DNA of 64,000 bases from Methylibium sp. (GTDB taxonomy: Bacteria; Pseudomonadota; Gammaproteobacteria; Burkholderiales; Burkholderiaceae_C): contig PNNH01000076.1 of assembly GCA_013824165.1 (NCBI GenBank), positions 62,001 through 126,000 of the forward strand, given 5' to 3'. The notes beneath the pieces were generated by a model that was given only the letters and a program-made list of their open reading frames with translations, was not told the DNA's origin and ran no database searches. Below are positions 16,490 through 24,576 of this stretch, piece by piece. The position numbers and the translations under genes were made by a program. Every line of letters starts with the position of its first letter. Position 1 is the stretch's first letter.

Positions 16490-19297
16490 AGGCTGCTTGA
16501 AGTCGCCCGCCGTGCTGATGACGAAAGCATCCAGGCGGATCAGGCGCCGCCAGGCCGCGTTCACCTGCTCCAGCGTCAGCGCCTGCAGCTCATCGTCGCG
16601 GCGCTGCGCATCGGCCCACCCCTCGCCACGGTCGCCCAGCCACAGCAGCGCAGAGGCCAGCTGTGCCTCGCTGGCACGCGACTGCTTGCGTCCTTCCGCA
16701 ATGTTCTTCTTGGCGCGCGCCAGCTCGGCCTCGTTCACGCCGTCCCGAGCCAGGCGGGCCAATTCCTCCTGCACCACCTCGATGATGCGTTCGCGCTTGT
16801 CGGGCGCAAAGGTGGCGCGGATCTGCAGTTCGGCATCGTCGCCGAAGCTCGGCACATCCAGCGAGGCTTCGATGCCGTAGCTCAGGCCCTCCTGTTGCCG
16901 CACCCGGGTCGACAGGCGGCTCTCCAGCGCGCCACCGCCCAGCACATGGGCGGCCACGCTGAGCGCCGTGGCGTCCGCGTCGCGCTGGTTCAGCCTGAAG
17001 GTCTGGTGCAGTCGCAGGATGGCATTGGCCTTGTCGCGCACCAGCGCATCGAAACGTGCAGCCGGGATCACCTTGTACGCCGGCACATGGCGCACGAAGC
17101 GCGGCGCTGCCGGCTTCTTCCAGGAGCCAAACACGCTGTCGATGGCGGCGCCCAGCCCCTCGGGCAGTGCGCCCACCACGGCCACCCGCGCCTCGTTGGC
17201 GGACCAGAAGTCGGTGTGGGTGGCGCGCAGATCATCGAGCGTGGTGCTCTGCACCGCATGGATGCGGTCGTCCAGGCTCTTGATGAAGTCCGGGTGCCCG
17301 AACTCGACCTGGCGCGCCGCGTTGTAATGGCCGCGCGCTGCCTCGCGCCTTTGCGTCTCGGGCTCCTGACGCGATGACTGCAGGCCTGCGACGGCGGACT
17401 TCTGCAGGCGCTCGAAGGCTTCCTGCGGCAGCAGCGGACGCTGCAGCACGTCAGCGGCGATCTTCAGCGCCGGCAGCAGCGTGTCCTGCTCGGCAACGAT
17501 GCGCAGCGTGGCGCCCTGGTCGGCGCTGGAGATGCTCATCTGCGCACGCAGCTTCAGCAACTCGTCCTGCAGCCGCTGCTTGCTGTAGCCGGCGCTGCCC
17601 TCCATCATCAGCCGCCCCAGCACATCGCTGCCGCGGCGCGCAAAGGTCTCGTCGCGATTGCCCCAGCGCAGCTGCATCTGCAACTGCACCGCCTTGCCGC
17701 GGGTACGCTTGCTCAAGGTCTGCAGCTCGATGCCGCTGGGCAGCTTCTGCACCGCAGTGCGCGCGGCCAGCAAGGCCGGCGTCGGGTCGAACACCTCGCC
17801 CTCCTCCACCTTGGGCGGCCCCTTCAGCGCGGCCAGGCGCTGATCCAGCGGCGGTGCCACCGGAATCTCGACCTTCTCCACCTGGGTGGCCGGCAGGTAA
17901 CGGCCCAGCGTGCGGTTGGCGCTGCGCAGATACTGCTGACGCACCCGTTCTACGTCCGCCAGCGTCACCTTGGGGATGTCCTCCATCAGCTGGAACAGCA
18001 GGCGCCAGTCGCCAGCGCCGATCAGGCTGGAGATCTGTTGGATCAGCGCCTCGGGCTTCTTCATCTGCTCGCGGTAGGAGTTCACTGCCAGTTCGCGCAC
18101 ACGCGCCAGCTCGCTCTCCTCGAACGGCTTGAGGCTGCGGCCCTCGACCAGGTCCAGCAGCAATTGCTCGACCTTGGCCACATCCGCATCCGGCGGCAGC
18201 GCCGCGAAGGCCTGGATGCCGCCCGGGTCCGCGCCACCCAGGCCGCCCAGAAAGGCCGCCACGGCCAGCTTGGGCTCGACCAGGTTCTTGTAGAGCTGCC
18301 CACTGGGCTGCAGCGTCATCAGCAGGCCGTAGACCATCAGCGCAGCCGAATCGGGGTGGGCGGCAGCCGGCACGTGATAGCGCGCCAGCAGCAGGGGCTG
18401 GCCACCGACACGCCGCACCACCACCGTGCGCTCACCATCCTGCGGCGGCTCCACCGTGTAGGGCTGCGGCATGGCTTCGGCCGGCCGCTTGAGCGGGGCG
18501 AAGTGCAGGGCGATGCGCGCCAGCGTGGCGGCCTTGTCGAAGTTGCCGGCCACCAGCAGCGTGGCGTTGTCCGGCCGATACCAGCGCTTGTAGAAGGCCT
18601 GCAGCTTCTCGATCGGCACGTTCTCGATATCACTCTTAGGCCCGATGGTCGACTTGCCGTAGGGGTGCCAGGCATAGGCGGCCGCATTGACGCGTTGGTT
18701 CAGCACCTGGAAGCCATTGTTCTCGCCGCGCTCGAACTCATTGCGCACCACCGTCATCTCCTTGTCGAGATCGGCCTTGGCGATGAAGCTGTTGACCATG
18801 CGGTCAGCCTCCAGCGCCAGCGCGAAGTCCAGCGTCTCGGCATTGGCGTTGAAGCTGGCGAAGTAGTTGGTACGGTCGCTGCTGGTGGTGCCATTCCAGC
18901 GCATGCCGCGCTTGGCGAATTCGCCGGGAATGTCGCGCTGGCCGGGCGTGCCCTTGAAGACCAGGTGCTCCAGCAGATGCGCCATGCCGTACTCGCCTGG
19001 CACCTCATGTCGGCTGCCGACGCGGTAGGTGATGTTGACCGTGGTCGTACTCTGAGCCGCATCGGGCAGCAGCAGGATCTGCAGGCCGTTGGGCAGGCGG
19101 TACTCCTCGATGCCGCCCAGCTCGCGCACGAACTCCGGCGCCGGCCAGGGCTTGGGCGCCACGGCCACAGCGGGCTGCGGCACACGCTTGGCCTTGGTCT
19201 TGGCATCCGGCGCCTGCGCCAGGCTGGGATTGAGGCTGCCGGCCAGGGCCAGCAACAAGGTCAGCGGCAGCACACGGCTGCGCCATTGCTTCAACAT
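16487..19297 (-). CDS. Exported M16 (insulinase/pitrilysin) zinc peptidase, two-domain
   Basis: The ATG at 19297 is chosen because GGGAGGAACCCCC precedes it and the product begins with a signal peptide (MLKQWRSRVLPLTLLLALAGS...AQA); the frame itself opens at 19339. The 936-residue product has two M16 units. The N-terminal unit carries the inverted zinc motif HLLEH (His107, Glu110, His111) in MAHLLEHLVFKGTPG, with a downstream glutamate in VVRNEFERGENN as likely third ligand. The second half (from about 500) has the M16 fold signature but no HxxEH, as usual for the inactive partner domain. It probably degrades peptides in the periplasm. It stands alone, with its own upstream region containing a GGCACC/GGTGCC palindrome. 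Confidence 0.92.
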   Translation of the reverse strand: MLKQWRSRVLPLTLLLALAGSLNPSLAQAPDAKTKAKRVPQPAVAVAPKPWPAPEFVRELGGIEEYRLPNGLQILLLPDAAQSTTTVNITYRVGSRHEVPGEYGMAHLLEHLVFKGTPGQRDIPGEFAKRGMRWNGTTSSDRTNYFASFNANAETLDFALALEADRMVNSFIAKADLDKEMTVVRNEFERGENNGFQVLNQRVNAAAYAWHPYGKSTIGPKSDIENVPIEKLQAFYKRWYRPDNATLLVAGNFDKAATLARIALHFAPLKRPAEAMPQPYTVEPPQDGERTVVVRRVGGQPLLLARYHVPAAAHPDSAALMVYGLLMTLQPSGQLYKNLVEPKLAVAAFLGGLGGADPGGIQAFAALPPDADVAKVEQLLLDLVEGRSLKPFEESELARVRELAVNSYREQMKKPEALIQQISSLIGAGDWRLLFQLMEDIPKVTLADVERVRQQYLRSANRTLGRYLPATQVEKVEIPVAPPLDQRLAALKGPPKVEEGEVFDPTPALLAARTAVQKLPSGIELQTLSKRTRGKAVQLQMQLRWGNRDETFARRGSDVLGRLMMEGSAGYSKQRLQDELLKLRAQMSISSADQGATLRIVAEQDTLLPALKIAADVLQRPLLPQEAFERLQKSAVAGLQSSRQEPETQRREAARGHYNAARQVEFGHPDFIKSLDDRIHAVQSTTLDDLRATHTDFWSANEARVAVVGALPEGLGAAIDSVFGSWKKPAAPRFVRHVPAYKVIPAARFDALVRDKANAILRLHQTFRLNQRDADATALSVAAHVLGGGALESRLSTRVRQQEGLSYGIEASLDVPSFGDDAELQIRATFAPDKRERIIEVVQEELARLARDGVNEAELARAKKNIAEGRKQSRASEAQLASALLWLGDRGEGWADAQRRDDELQALTLEQVNAAWRRLIRLDAFVISTAGDFKQP

Positions 19298-19329
19298 GGG
19301 GGTTCCTCCCGCTTCGGGTGCACTTGATC

Positions 19330-19345
19330 GGCACCTCATGGTGCC
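19330..19345. promoter_or_regulatory. Palindrome upstream of the M16 peptidase
   Basis: GGCACC-TCAT-GGTGCC, a perfect 6-bp inverted repeat 33 bp before the M16 start. It could be an operator or a short hairpin closing the opgB relic region; no regulator can be named. Confidence 0.3.
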
Positions 19346-19425
19346 GCCATTGTGCAGGGGCTACGGCCAGCTCCAGCACTGCAGGACTCACCCTTCGGAG
19401 GGCTTGCCCAGGAGGTTCGACGCCG

Positions 19426-19530
19426 CTACCGCATCGCAGCGACCGTGCGCCACAAGCGCTGAAACAGTGGCGACAGCCACACATCCTGCACCTCATGCCT
19501 GCTGCGCTCCAGCAGCGTGGGTGGCGTTTC
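19426..19530 (-). pseudogene. Relic of the 3' end of an opgB-like gene
   Basis: Read on the minus strand from 19530 to 19426, the frame gives TPPTLLERSRHEV, then SPLFQRLWR and a TAG stop at 19426. The full opgB-like gene nearby ends with APPTLLERSGREL, SPLFQRLWRL and a stop about four codons later. The match covers roughly 33 codons, is in the same orientation and sits against the same C-terminal end, so this is a decayed second copy of that gene's last codons, without start or catalytic domain. It begins exactly at the stop codon of the OpgC-like acyltransferase gene, which suggests that deletion or recombination joined the two. Confidence 0.75.
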
Positions 19531-20647
19531 AACGGAGCTCGGGATTCGGGGCCGCCCGGCCGAGCAAGTACCGACCCAGGGCGCCGCGCCGAATCAGCAG
19601 TTGGAAGCTGAGCAGGCAGATGCCCAGCGCGGCCACCACCGCCAGCGGCAGCTTGACGAACCAGGGCCAGCGCAGGTCCATCCACGCGAACTGCAGTGCG
19701 AAGAGCACCGGCAGATGCAGCAGATAGACCCAGTACGCGGCGTCGGCCAGGTAGCGCAGCGCAGGCGTGCTGAGGTTCAGGGCGCGTTGCGCCCAGCCCA
19801 GCAGGGCCAGCGTGAGCCAGACGCTGGTGCATGCCGAAGCCAGGCCGAGCAGCCAGCCCGCTTGCGCCTTGAGGGGCCACAGCTGGGCCAGAAAGAGCGC
19901 ACAGGCCAATCCGCTCGCTCCCAGCAGCGCGGCCAGCGTGCGGCCCTGCGCCAGCGCGGGAAGCCGGTGCCCGGCCAGGTAGCCGAAGGCGAAGTAGCCG
20001 CCGTAAGCGGCCATGGCCCAGAACTGCGGCAGCAGGCTCTCGGGCGCTGGATGCGGGGCGCTGACCCAGGCCAGCGGCGGCGTAAGCAGCAAGGGCAGAC
20101 CGAGCAGCCAGCCACGCAGCGGCACGGCACGCAGCCTGGCCTTCAGGCTTGGCGGCAGCAGCAGGCGCGCCACCCAGAGCAGCACGGTGAACACCAGCAG
20201 GTAGTAGAGGAACCACAGATGCCCTGTACCGGGTGGCATGGCCGGCGCGCCGGCCGCCGCCGCCTCGCGCACCCAGCGCAGCACGGGCGAAGGTTGCTGC
20301 ACACTGACGGCGGCATGCAACAGCAGATCCTGCATCGACCAATGCAGCAGCGGCACACCGACCACCAAGGGCACCAGCAGGCGCCGTGCACGGTCGCGCA
20401 TCAAGCCGGCCATGCCGTGCCGCGCCAGGCTGTGCGCGGCAAAGAAGCCGGCAAGGACGAAAAACACCGGCATGCGCACCAGGTGCAGCGGCCAGAGCAC
20501 GTAGTCCAGCCAGGCGGCCTGCGAGGCGTCGGCCGTGGGAAAGAAGGGTTGGACCAGCGGGCTGTGCGCCAGCGCGGCGTGGAAGACCACACCCGCCAGC
20601 ATGGCCAGCGCTCGCAGGTTGTCCAGCGCCAGGTTGCGCTGGCTCAT
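19529..20647 (-). CDS. opgC: OpgC-like membrane acyltransferase (acyltransferase family 3)
   Basis: Polytopic inner-membrane acyltransferase of 372 residues with about ten hydrophobic helices. Several segments follow the OpgC/MdoC pattern known from E. coli, which succinylates osmoregulated periplasmic glucans: LDNLRALAMLAGVVFH near the start, HLVRMPVFFVLAGFFA, the R-x-x-R...VPLVVGVPLL stretch and GHLWFLYYLLVF. The ATG at 20647 (MSQRNLALDN) is preferred to a GTG at 20677 because family members begin close to this point. It shares its strand with an ABC permease gene 81 bp upstream. An opgB relic follows the stop, and a complete opgB-like gene lies 2.3 kb upstream, supporting a glucan-modification role. 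The acyl donor is inferred, not visible. Confidence 0.72.
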   Translation of the reverse strand: MSQRNLALDNLRALAMLAGVVFHAALAHSPLVQPFFPTADASQAAWLDYVLWPLHLVRMPVFFVLAGFFAAHSLARHGMAGLMRDRARRLLVPLVVGVPLLHWSMQDLLLHAAVSVQQPSPVLRWVREAAAAGAPAMPPGTGHLWFLYYLLVFTVLLWVARLLLPPSLKARLRAVPLRGWLLGLPLLLTPPLAWVSAPHPAPESLLPQFWAMAAYGGYFAFGYLAGHRLPALAQGRTLAALLGASGLACALFLAQLWPLKAQAGWLLGLASACTSVWLTLALLGWAQRALNLSTPALRYLADAAYWVYLLHLPVLFALQFAWMDLRWPWFVKLPLAVVAALGICLLSFQLLIRRGALGRYLLGRAAPNPELR

Positions 20648-20728
20648 CCCGATGGCGCCCGGCCGTTCCGACGCCACTGGGCGCGCCCTTGACGGGTGGC
20701 GAGCGCAAGCGCGATCAGCAGCTTCATT

Positions 20729-21412
20729 TCAGAAGAACGCCTGCTTGCGCAGATGGTGCCAACTTGTGTAGGCCAGCAGCGCAACGCTGAGCAGCAACTG
20801 CGCGCCCAGGATGGCCAGCGCCTGCCAGCTCCAGACGATGTCGGGGCTGTTCCAGTGGCGCTGAATCTCCGGGATCTGGCTCAGGCCGGCCATGAGGGGG
20901 TTGATGAGCACCGAGCTGCCGATCATGGCGAACAGGTTCCAACCCTCGGTCTCCACCTGCATGGCCACGGCCAGCGCGAAGAAGAAAGCCAGCAGCATGT
21001 GCCCGGCAAGCAGCAGCACCAGGGTGAGCAGGCCGTCTGGCAGCGGCGTCCACAGCACGACAGCCACCGCGCCACCGGCCATCACCAGGAAGGGCACGCC
21101 GAAGGTGACGAGGTTGCTGATGAGCTTGGCGAGATAGAAATCCAGCGGCGACACCGGCATGCTCATGACGAAGGCCAGGGTCTTTTCCCTGCGTTCGGCG
21201 AGCAGCGAAGTGCCGATGGCGAAGCAGGATGCCGCCACCATGACGATGATGAGCAGCAAGGAGCCCAGGTAGAAGCTCCATGGCTTGGCGTGGCCGATGA
21301 GTGCCAGCGCCAGGATGCCGGCGGCCACGTGGGCGGCGAGCTGCTTTTCGAAGAGCTGCCAGTCCTTCAGGACGAGGGCGCGGACAGCGGGCTTGTTCAG
21401 TCGCGTGTTCAT
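20729..21412 (-). CDS. ABC transporter permease
   Basis: Inner-membrane protein of 227 residues with about six hydrophobic segments (VAAGILALALIGH, LLLIIVMVAASCFAIG, VTFGVPFLVMAGGAVAVVLW, LLAGHMLLAFFFALAVAM and a C-terminal helix pair). ERREKTLAFVMSMPVSPLDFYLAK is the cytoplasmic loop typical of ABC-2-type exporters. Its start overlaps the end of the ATPase gene (ATGA at 21409-21412), so they assemble from one operon headed by a GntR/YtrA-type regulator. Such three-gene modules usually export antibiotics, lipids or envelope-active compounds; the substrate here is unknown. Confidence 0.85.
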   Translation of the reverse strand: MNTRLNKPAVRALVLKDWQLFEKQLAAHVAAGILALALIGHAKPWSFYLGSLLLIIVMVAASCFAIGTSLLAERREKTLAFVMSMPVSPLDFYLAKLISNLVTFGVPFLVMAGGAVAVVLWTPLPDGLLTLVLLLAGHMLLAFFFALAVAMQVETEGWNLFAMIGSSVLINPLMAGLSQIPEIQRHWNSPDIVWSWQALAILGAQLLLSVALLAYTSWHHLRKQAFF

Positions 21413-22296
21413 GCGGGCACTCCTTCGCGGCGCACGGTGGTGACGAAGATCTCTTCCAGGCTCATTGGCTCGCTCTGGCGCACTGCCAGGCCGGCGTGGC
21501 TGAGTCGCTCAATGAGCGCGTCGCTGTGCTGCTGCACGCGCAGCTCCAGCAGCGCGCCGTTGCGGCGCAGCTGCGCCACCTCGGGCCAGGCAGCAACTTC
21601 ATCGGCCAGCGCACCGTGACCCACGATGCGGCGCCAGCGGCTCAGGTAGCTCTCCTTGTCCTCGCAGCTCAGCATGCGCCCGCCGTGCAGAAATCCGATG
21701 CGGTCGGCCAGGCGCTCGACTTCCGCGGTCTGGTGCGAGCTGAAGAGCACGCTGCGGCGCTCGTCCAGCAGCACTTCGGCGAGGGCGTCGAGTACCTCGG
21801 CGCGGGCCACCGGGTCGAGGCCCGTGGTGGGTTCGTCCAGCAGCAGCAAACGCGGCCGGCGCGCCAGCGTGAGCAGCAGCAAGGCCTTGACGCGCTGGCC
21901 GTGCGAGCAGCCAGCCAGCTTCTGCTCGGCACGCAGGTCGAAGCGGCGCAGCAACTGCTCAGCGTAGCGGGCGTCCCAGCCGGGGTAGAGCTTGGCCATG
22001 AAGGCCATGTGCCAGGCCAGGCTCTGGGAGCCGTACAGGCGCATGTCCTCGCTGGCCAGGCCGAGCTGTTCCTTGACGCGCACCTGCTCGTCCGGCATGG
22101 GCAGGCCCAGCACCTCGATGCGGCCGGTGTCGGGCAGCGTGAGCCCTGCGAGCAGGCGCAGCAGCGTGGTCTTGCCAGCGCCGTTCACACCCACCAAGCC
22201 CATGATCTGCCCCTCGGCCAGGTCGAGGTCGAGGGCTTGGAGGACAAAGGGGTCGTAGCGCTTGCTGACGCCCTGGAGAGAAAAAGCGAGGGTCAT
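21409..22296 (-). CDS. ABC transporter ATP-binding protein
   Basis: ATPase of 295 residues that should energise the adjacent permease. Walker A is GVNGAGKTT in LVGVNGAGKTTLLRLLAGL; the signature motif is degenerate, reading CSHGQRVKALLLL in place of LSGGQ; Walker B is RLLLLDEPTTGLDP, followed by the H-loop in SSHQTAEVE. A C-terminal regulatory extension of about 70 residues is typical of the drug/lipid-exporter subgroup. ATGA overlaps with both neighbours (22293-22296 and 21409-21412) imply a tightly coupled regulator-ATPase-permease operon. The degenerate signature motif is the only odd feature. Confidence 0.9.
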   Translation of the reverse strand: MTLAFSLQGVSKRYDPFVLQALDLDLAEGQIMGLVGVNGAGKTTLLRLLAGLTLPDTGRIEVLGLPMPDEQVRVKEQLGLASEDMRLYGSQSLAWHMAFMAKLYPGWDARYAEQLLRRFDLRAEQKLAGCSHGQRVKALLLLTLARRPRLLLLDEPTTGLDPVARAEVLDALAEVLLDERRSVLFSSHQTAEVERLADRIGFLHGGRMLSCEDKESYLSRWRRIVGHGALADEVAAWPEVAQLRRNGALLELRVQQHSDALIERLSHAGLAVRQSEPMSLEEIFVTTVRREGVPA

Positions 22297-22679
22297 GACG
22301 GGTTCCCTTCAGAGCGCCGGGCGGCGATCAGTTCTTGCAACTCGACCTCGGTGACGCCGAGCTGCTGTGCGGTGACGAGCAGCGCATCAATCTGTCGCGT
22401 CAGTTCACCGTGCAGCCGTGCTCGCGTCGGGTCGATGCTCTCGGCGACGAACGAGCCTTTGCCATGCCGGGTGACGATGACGCCGGCGTGCTCCAACTCC
22501 AGATAGGCGCGCTTGACGGTGATGACGCTGACGCCGTTGGCCGCCGCCAGCTCGCGGATCGAGGGCAGCGCCGCGCCGGGCAGCCAGTCGCCCGCGATCA
22601 CCTTGGCAGCGACTTGGTCCACGATCTGGCGGTACATCGGCAGCGCGTCGGCAGCAGAGAGGAACAGCTCGGCGTTCAC
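22293..22679 (-). CDS. GntR-family repressor, YtrA-like subgroup
   Basis: Short GntR protein of 128 residues: an N-terminal winged helix (PMYRQIVDQVAAKVIAGDWLPGAALPSIRELAAANGVSVITVKRAY..., about 15-80) and only about 45 further residues. This length marks the YtrA subgroup, which usually represses its own operon and a downstream ABC transporter. Exactly that arrangement is present: the ATPase gene starts inside this gene's stop codon and the permease follows. An AT-rich region with inverted CACTGT/ACAGTG arms just upstream is a plausible autoregulatory operator. The effector is not evident; YtrA-type regulators commonly respond to cell-envelope-active compounds. Confidence 0.88.
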   Translation of the reverse strand: MNAELFLSAADALPMYRQIVDQVAAKVIAGDWLPGAALPSIRELAAANGVSVITVKRAYLELEHAGVIVTRHGKGSFVAESIDPTRARLHGELTRQIDALLVTAQQLGVTEVELQELIAARRSEGNPS

Positions 22680-22689
22680 GAATCGAGGT

Positions 22690-22725
22690 CACTGTTAATA
22701 TGCGATATGCACAGTATACACAGTG
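22690..22725 (-). promoter_or_regulatory. Probable autoregulatory operator of the GntR-ABC operon
   Basis: Inverted arms CACTGT (22690-22695) and ACAGTG (22720-22725) flank a 24-bp AT-rich core. The core also contains GTATAC and, on the minus strand, TATACT, a possible -10. It lies 11 bp before the GntR gene start. Function is inferred from position. Confidence 0.45.
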
Positions 22726-22947
22726 AGACTCAAGGCGTGCACTCGGCTTCCTGATGGTCGCCGGGCAACAGGCGATATCGAAGGTCAGTCAGGCCGGCAA
22801 CTCTCGCGGATCGACGCGGCGATTGAAACGGCAAGCGCAGGCTGCGCGTTAGGCATCGCTGTGCTGCAGGCTGCCCGATGAACGATGCAGCCTCTCGCAC
22901 AAGGCCATGCCGTGGCTGATCCAGTGCTGCAAGGCCCTGGCCGCGAG

Positions 22948-24429
22948 CTATGCGTTCGCGCCCGTCAAGCGCCACAGGCGCTGGAACAGCGGCGACGGGC
23001 AGCTCAGCCGCGCATCCAGCAGCTCACGTCCGCTGCGCTCCAGCAGCGTGGGCGGCGCTTGCGGCGCCAGCAGGGACACGCCCAAGCCCATCCGATGCGT
23101 TTGCGGCGTCCAGCGCAGGCCGGCAGCCTCGGCTAGCGTCGGCATCACATCGAAATGGCTGAACACGCGCGAAGGCTGCAGCGACGAAGCCTGTTCCCTG
23201 CCCTGCGCGTCCTGTCGCGCCATCGCATGGAAGAGCAGCGGCACCTCATCGGGCCAGGCGGCCAGCTCGGACCCCAGCAGCTGCACCGGCGCCACATGGT
23301 CGCCCATCACCCAGACCAGCTTGGGCCGGCCATCAGCGCGCGCCAAGAAACGCTGCACCAGCTGCGCCACTGCGCGGTCGGTGCAGCGCAGCGACAGGCG
23401 CATCAGCGCCTCGGGCTCGGGCGCGCTGGCCTGCGGCGGCGCGCAGCCGGGGTCTTCCATGCCGGCAGGACCATGGGTATTGATGGTCAGCACGATGTCC
23501 ATGCGCGGGCGCGCATCGGGGCGCGGCTGCTGCATGTCGAGCCAGACCTGTTCGGTCAGCGCGCTGTCCAGCAGGCCCCAGCCCTCAGGCGGAACGGCCA
23601 GGCCACGCGCGCGCCATTCGTCGCGGCCGAAGCGGCGTGTCACGCCGTGGGCCGCCAGGAACTTACCCTTGCCGGCAAAGCGCAGCGAGGCGCCGCCGAA
23701 GAAGCTGACCTGCCAGCCCTGTTCGGCCATCAGGTCCGTCAGGCAGCGGCCACCGGCGAAGAAGCGCTGCGAATGCTCGAAGGCATTGCGGCTCATCAGA
23801 CCCACCGGCTGCAGCGGCAGGCCGCACAACACGCCGAACATGCCGGCCAGCGTGAAGCTGACACTGTTCAGGTTCTGCAACTCGCCACCATGGCGACTGC
23901 GGGCCCAGTCAGCCAGCTTCGGGATCAGCGGCCGCTCGACATCAATCGGCCAGGCATAGGCTTCGTCCAGCGATTCGACGAACACCAGCAGCACATCGGG
24001 GGCGGTGCCCTCGGCCTGCACCAAGCGCTGCTGTGCCGGATCGGCATAGTGCTGGGCCAGAAAGTCCGGCTCAGCGTCGTCCGCCTCGCAGCTGTCCTGC
24101 ACCGAGGCACCCACCGAGACAGCAGCGCCCGCGCTCAGCAGCAGCCAGCTGCTGCGCCGCAACCAGCCTGGCAGACGTGGCAGCAGCAGCCAGGCGAGGC
24201 CGGCCAGCAGCAGCGTGCCGGCACCCCAGCGCCACAGCCGCGCCAGCATGCGAGCATCGGCCTGCTCCAGCCCGCCATGCTGCAGATGGAACAGCAGCTG
24301 ATCGACGGACACCGGTCCGAAGTAGGTGCGCAGAAAGCTGCTGCCAATCAGCAGCAGCAACAGCGTCAGCAAGGCGGCGGCGGCCAAGGCCTGGGGCAGT
24401 CGGCGCGGGGCACGCGAGGCAGGTTTCAC
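22948..24429 (-). CDS. opgB: OpgB-like phosphoglycerol transferase (sulfatase/LTA-synthase family)
   Basis: Inner-membrane protein of 493 residues with three or four N-terminal helices (to about residue 105), then a periplasmic alkaline-phosphatase-fold domain. Segments matching the E. coli MdoB/OpgB domain are VLLVFVESLDEAY (metal site), SFTLAGMFGVLCGLPL containing the likely nucleophilic Thr (TIAGM in MdoB), FFGGASLRFAGKGKFLAAHG, EGWGLLDSAL, TINTHGP and VWVMGDHVA (metal site). OpgB transfers phosphoglycerol from phosphatidylglycerol to periplasmic glucans. At 493 residues it is shorter than the E. coli protein (about 760). It stands apart from the OpgC-like gene 2.3 kb downstream, separated by the GntR-ABC operon, while a relic of an opgB 3' end sits beside that gene. 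The donor/acceptor assignment is by homology. Confidence 0.82.
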   Translation of the reverse strand: MKPASRAPRRLPQALAAAALLTLLLLLIGSSFLRTYFGPVSVDQLLFHLQHGGLEQADARMLARLWRWGAGTLLLAGLAWLLLPRLPGWLRRSSWLLLSAGAAVSVGASVQDSCEADDAEPDFLAQHYADPAQQRLVQAEGTAPDVLLVFVESLDEAYAWPIDVERPLIPKLADWARSRHGGELQNLNSVSFTLAGMFGVLCGLPLQPVGLMSRNAFEHSQRFFAGGRCLTDLMAEQGWQVSFFGGASLRFAGKGKFLAAHGVTRRFGRDEWRARGLAVPPEGWGLLDSALTEQVWLDMQQPRPDARPRMDIVLTINTHGPAGMEDPGCAPPQASAPEPEALMRLSLRCTDRAVAQLVQRFLARADGRPKLVWVMGDHVAPVQLLGSELAAWPDEVPLLFHAMARQDAQGREQASSLQPSRVFSHFDVMPTLAEAAGLRWTPQTHRMGLGVSLLAPQAPPTLLERSGRELLDARLSCPSPLFQRLWRLTGANA

Positions 24430-24576
24430 GGCAGCAGCGGCACGGAGTGGGCGGTCGACCCAGTGTCAGCAGCGCCTGTTGCCGGCGTTTGTGCCAGCGT
24501 TGCACGATGTAAAGAAGTGCCTCGCCAGTGCGGACAGCGGCCGCTTTGAGCTGGCGTTGGCGGCGGGCGCCCGCCC

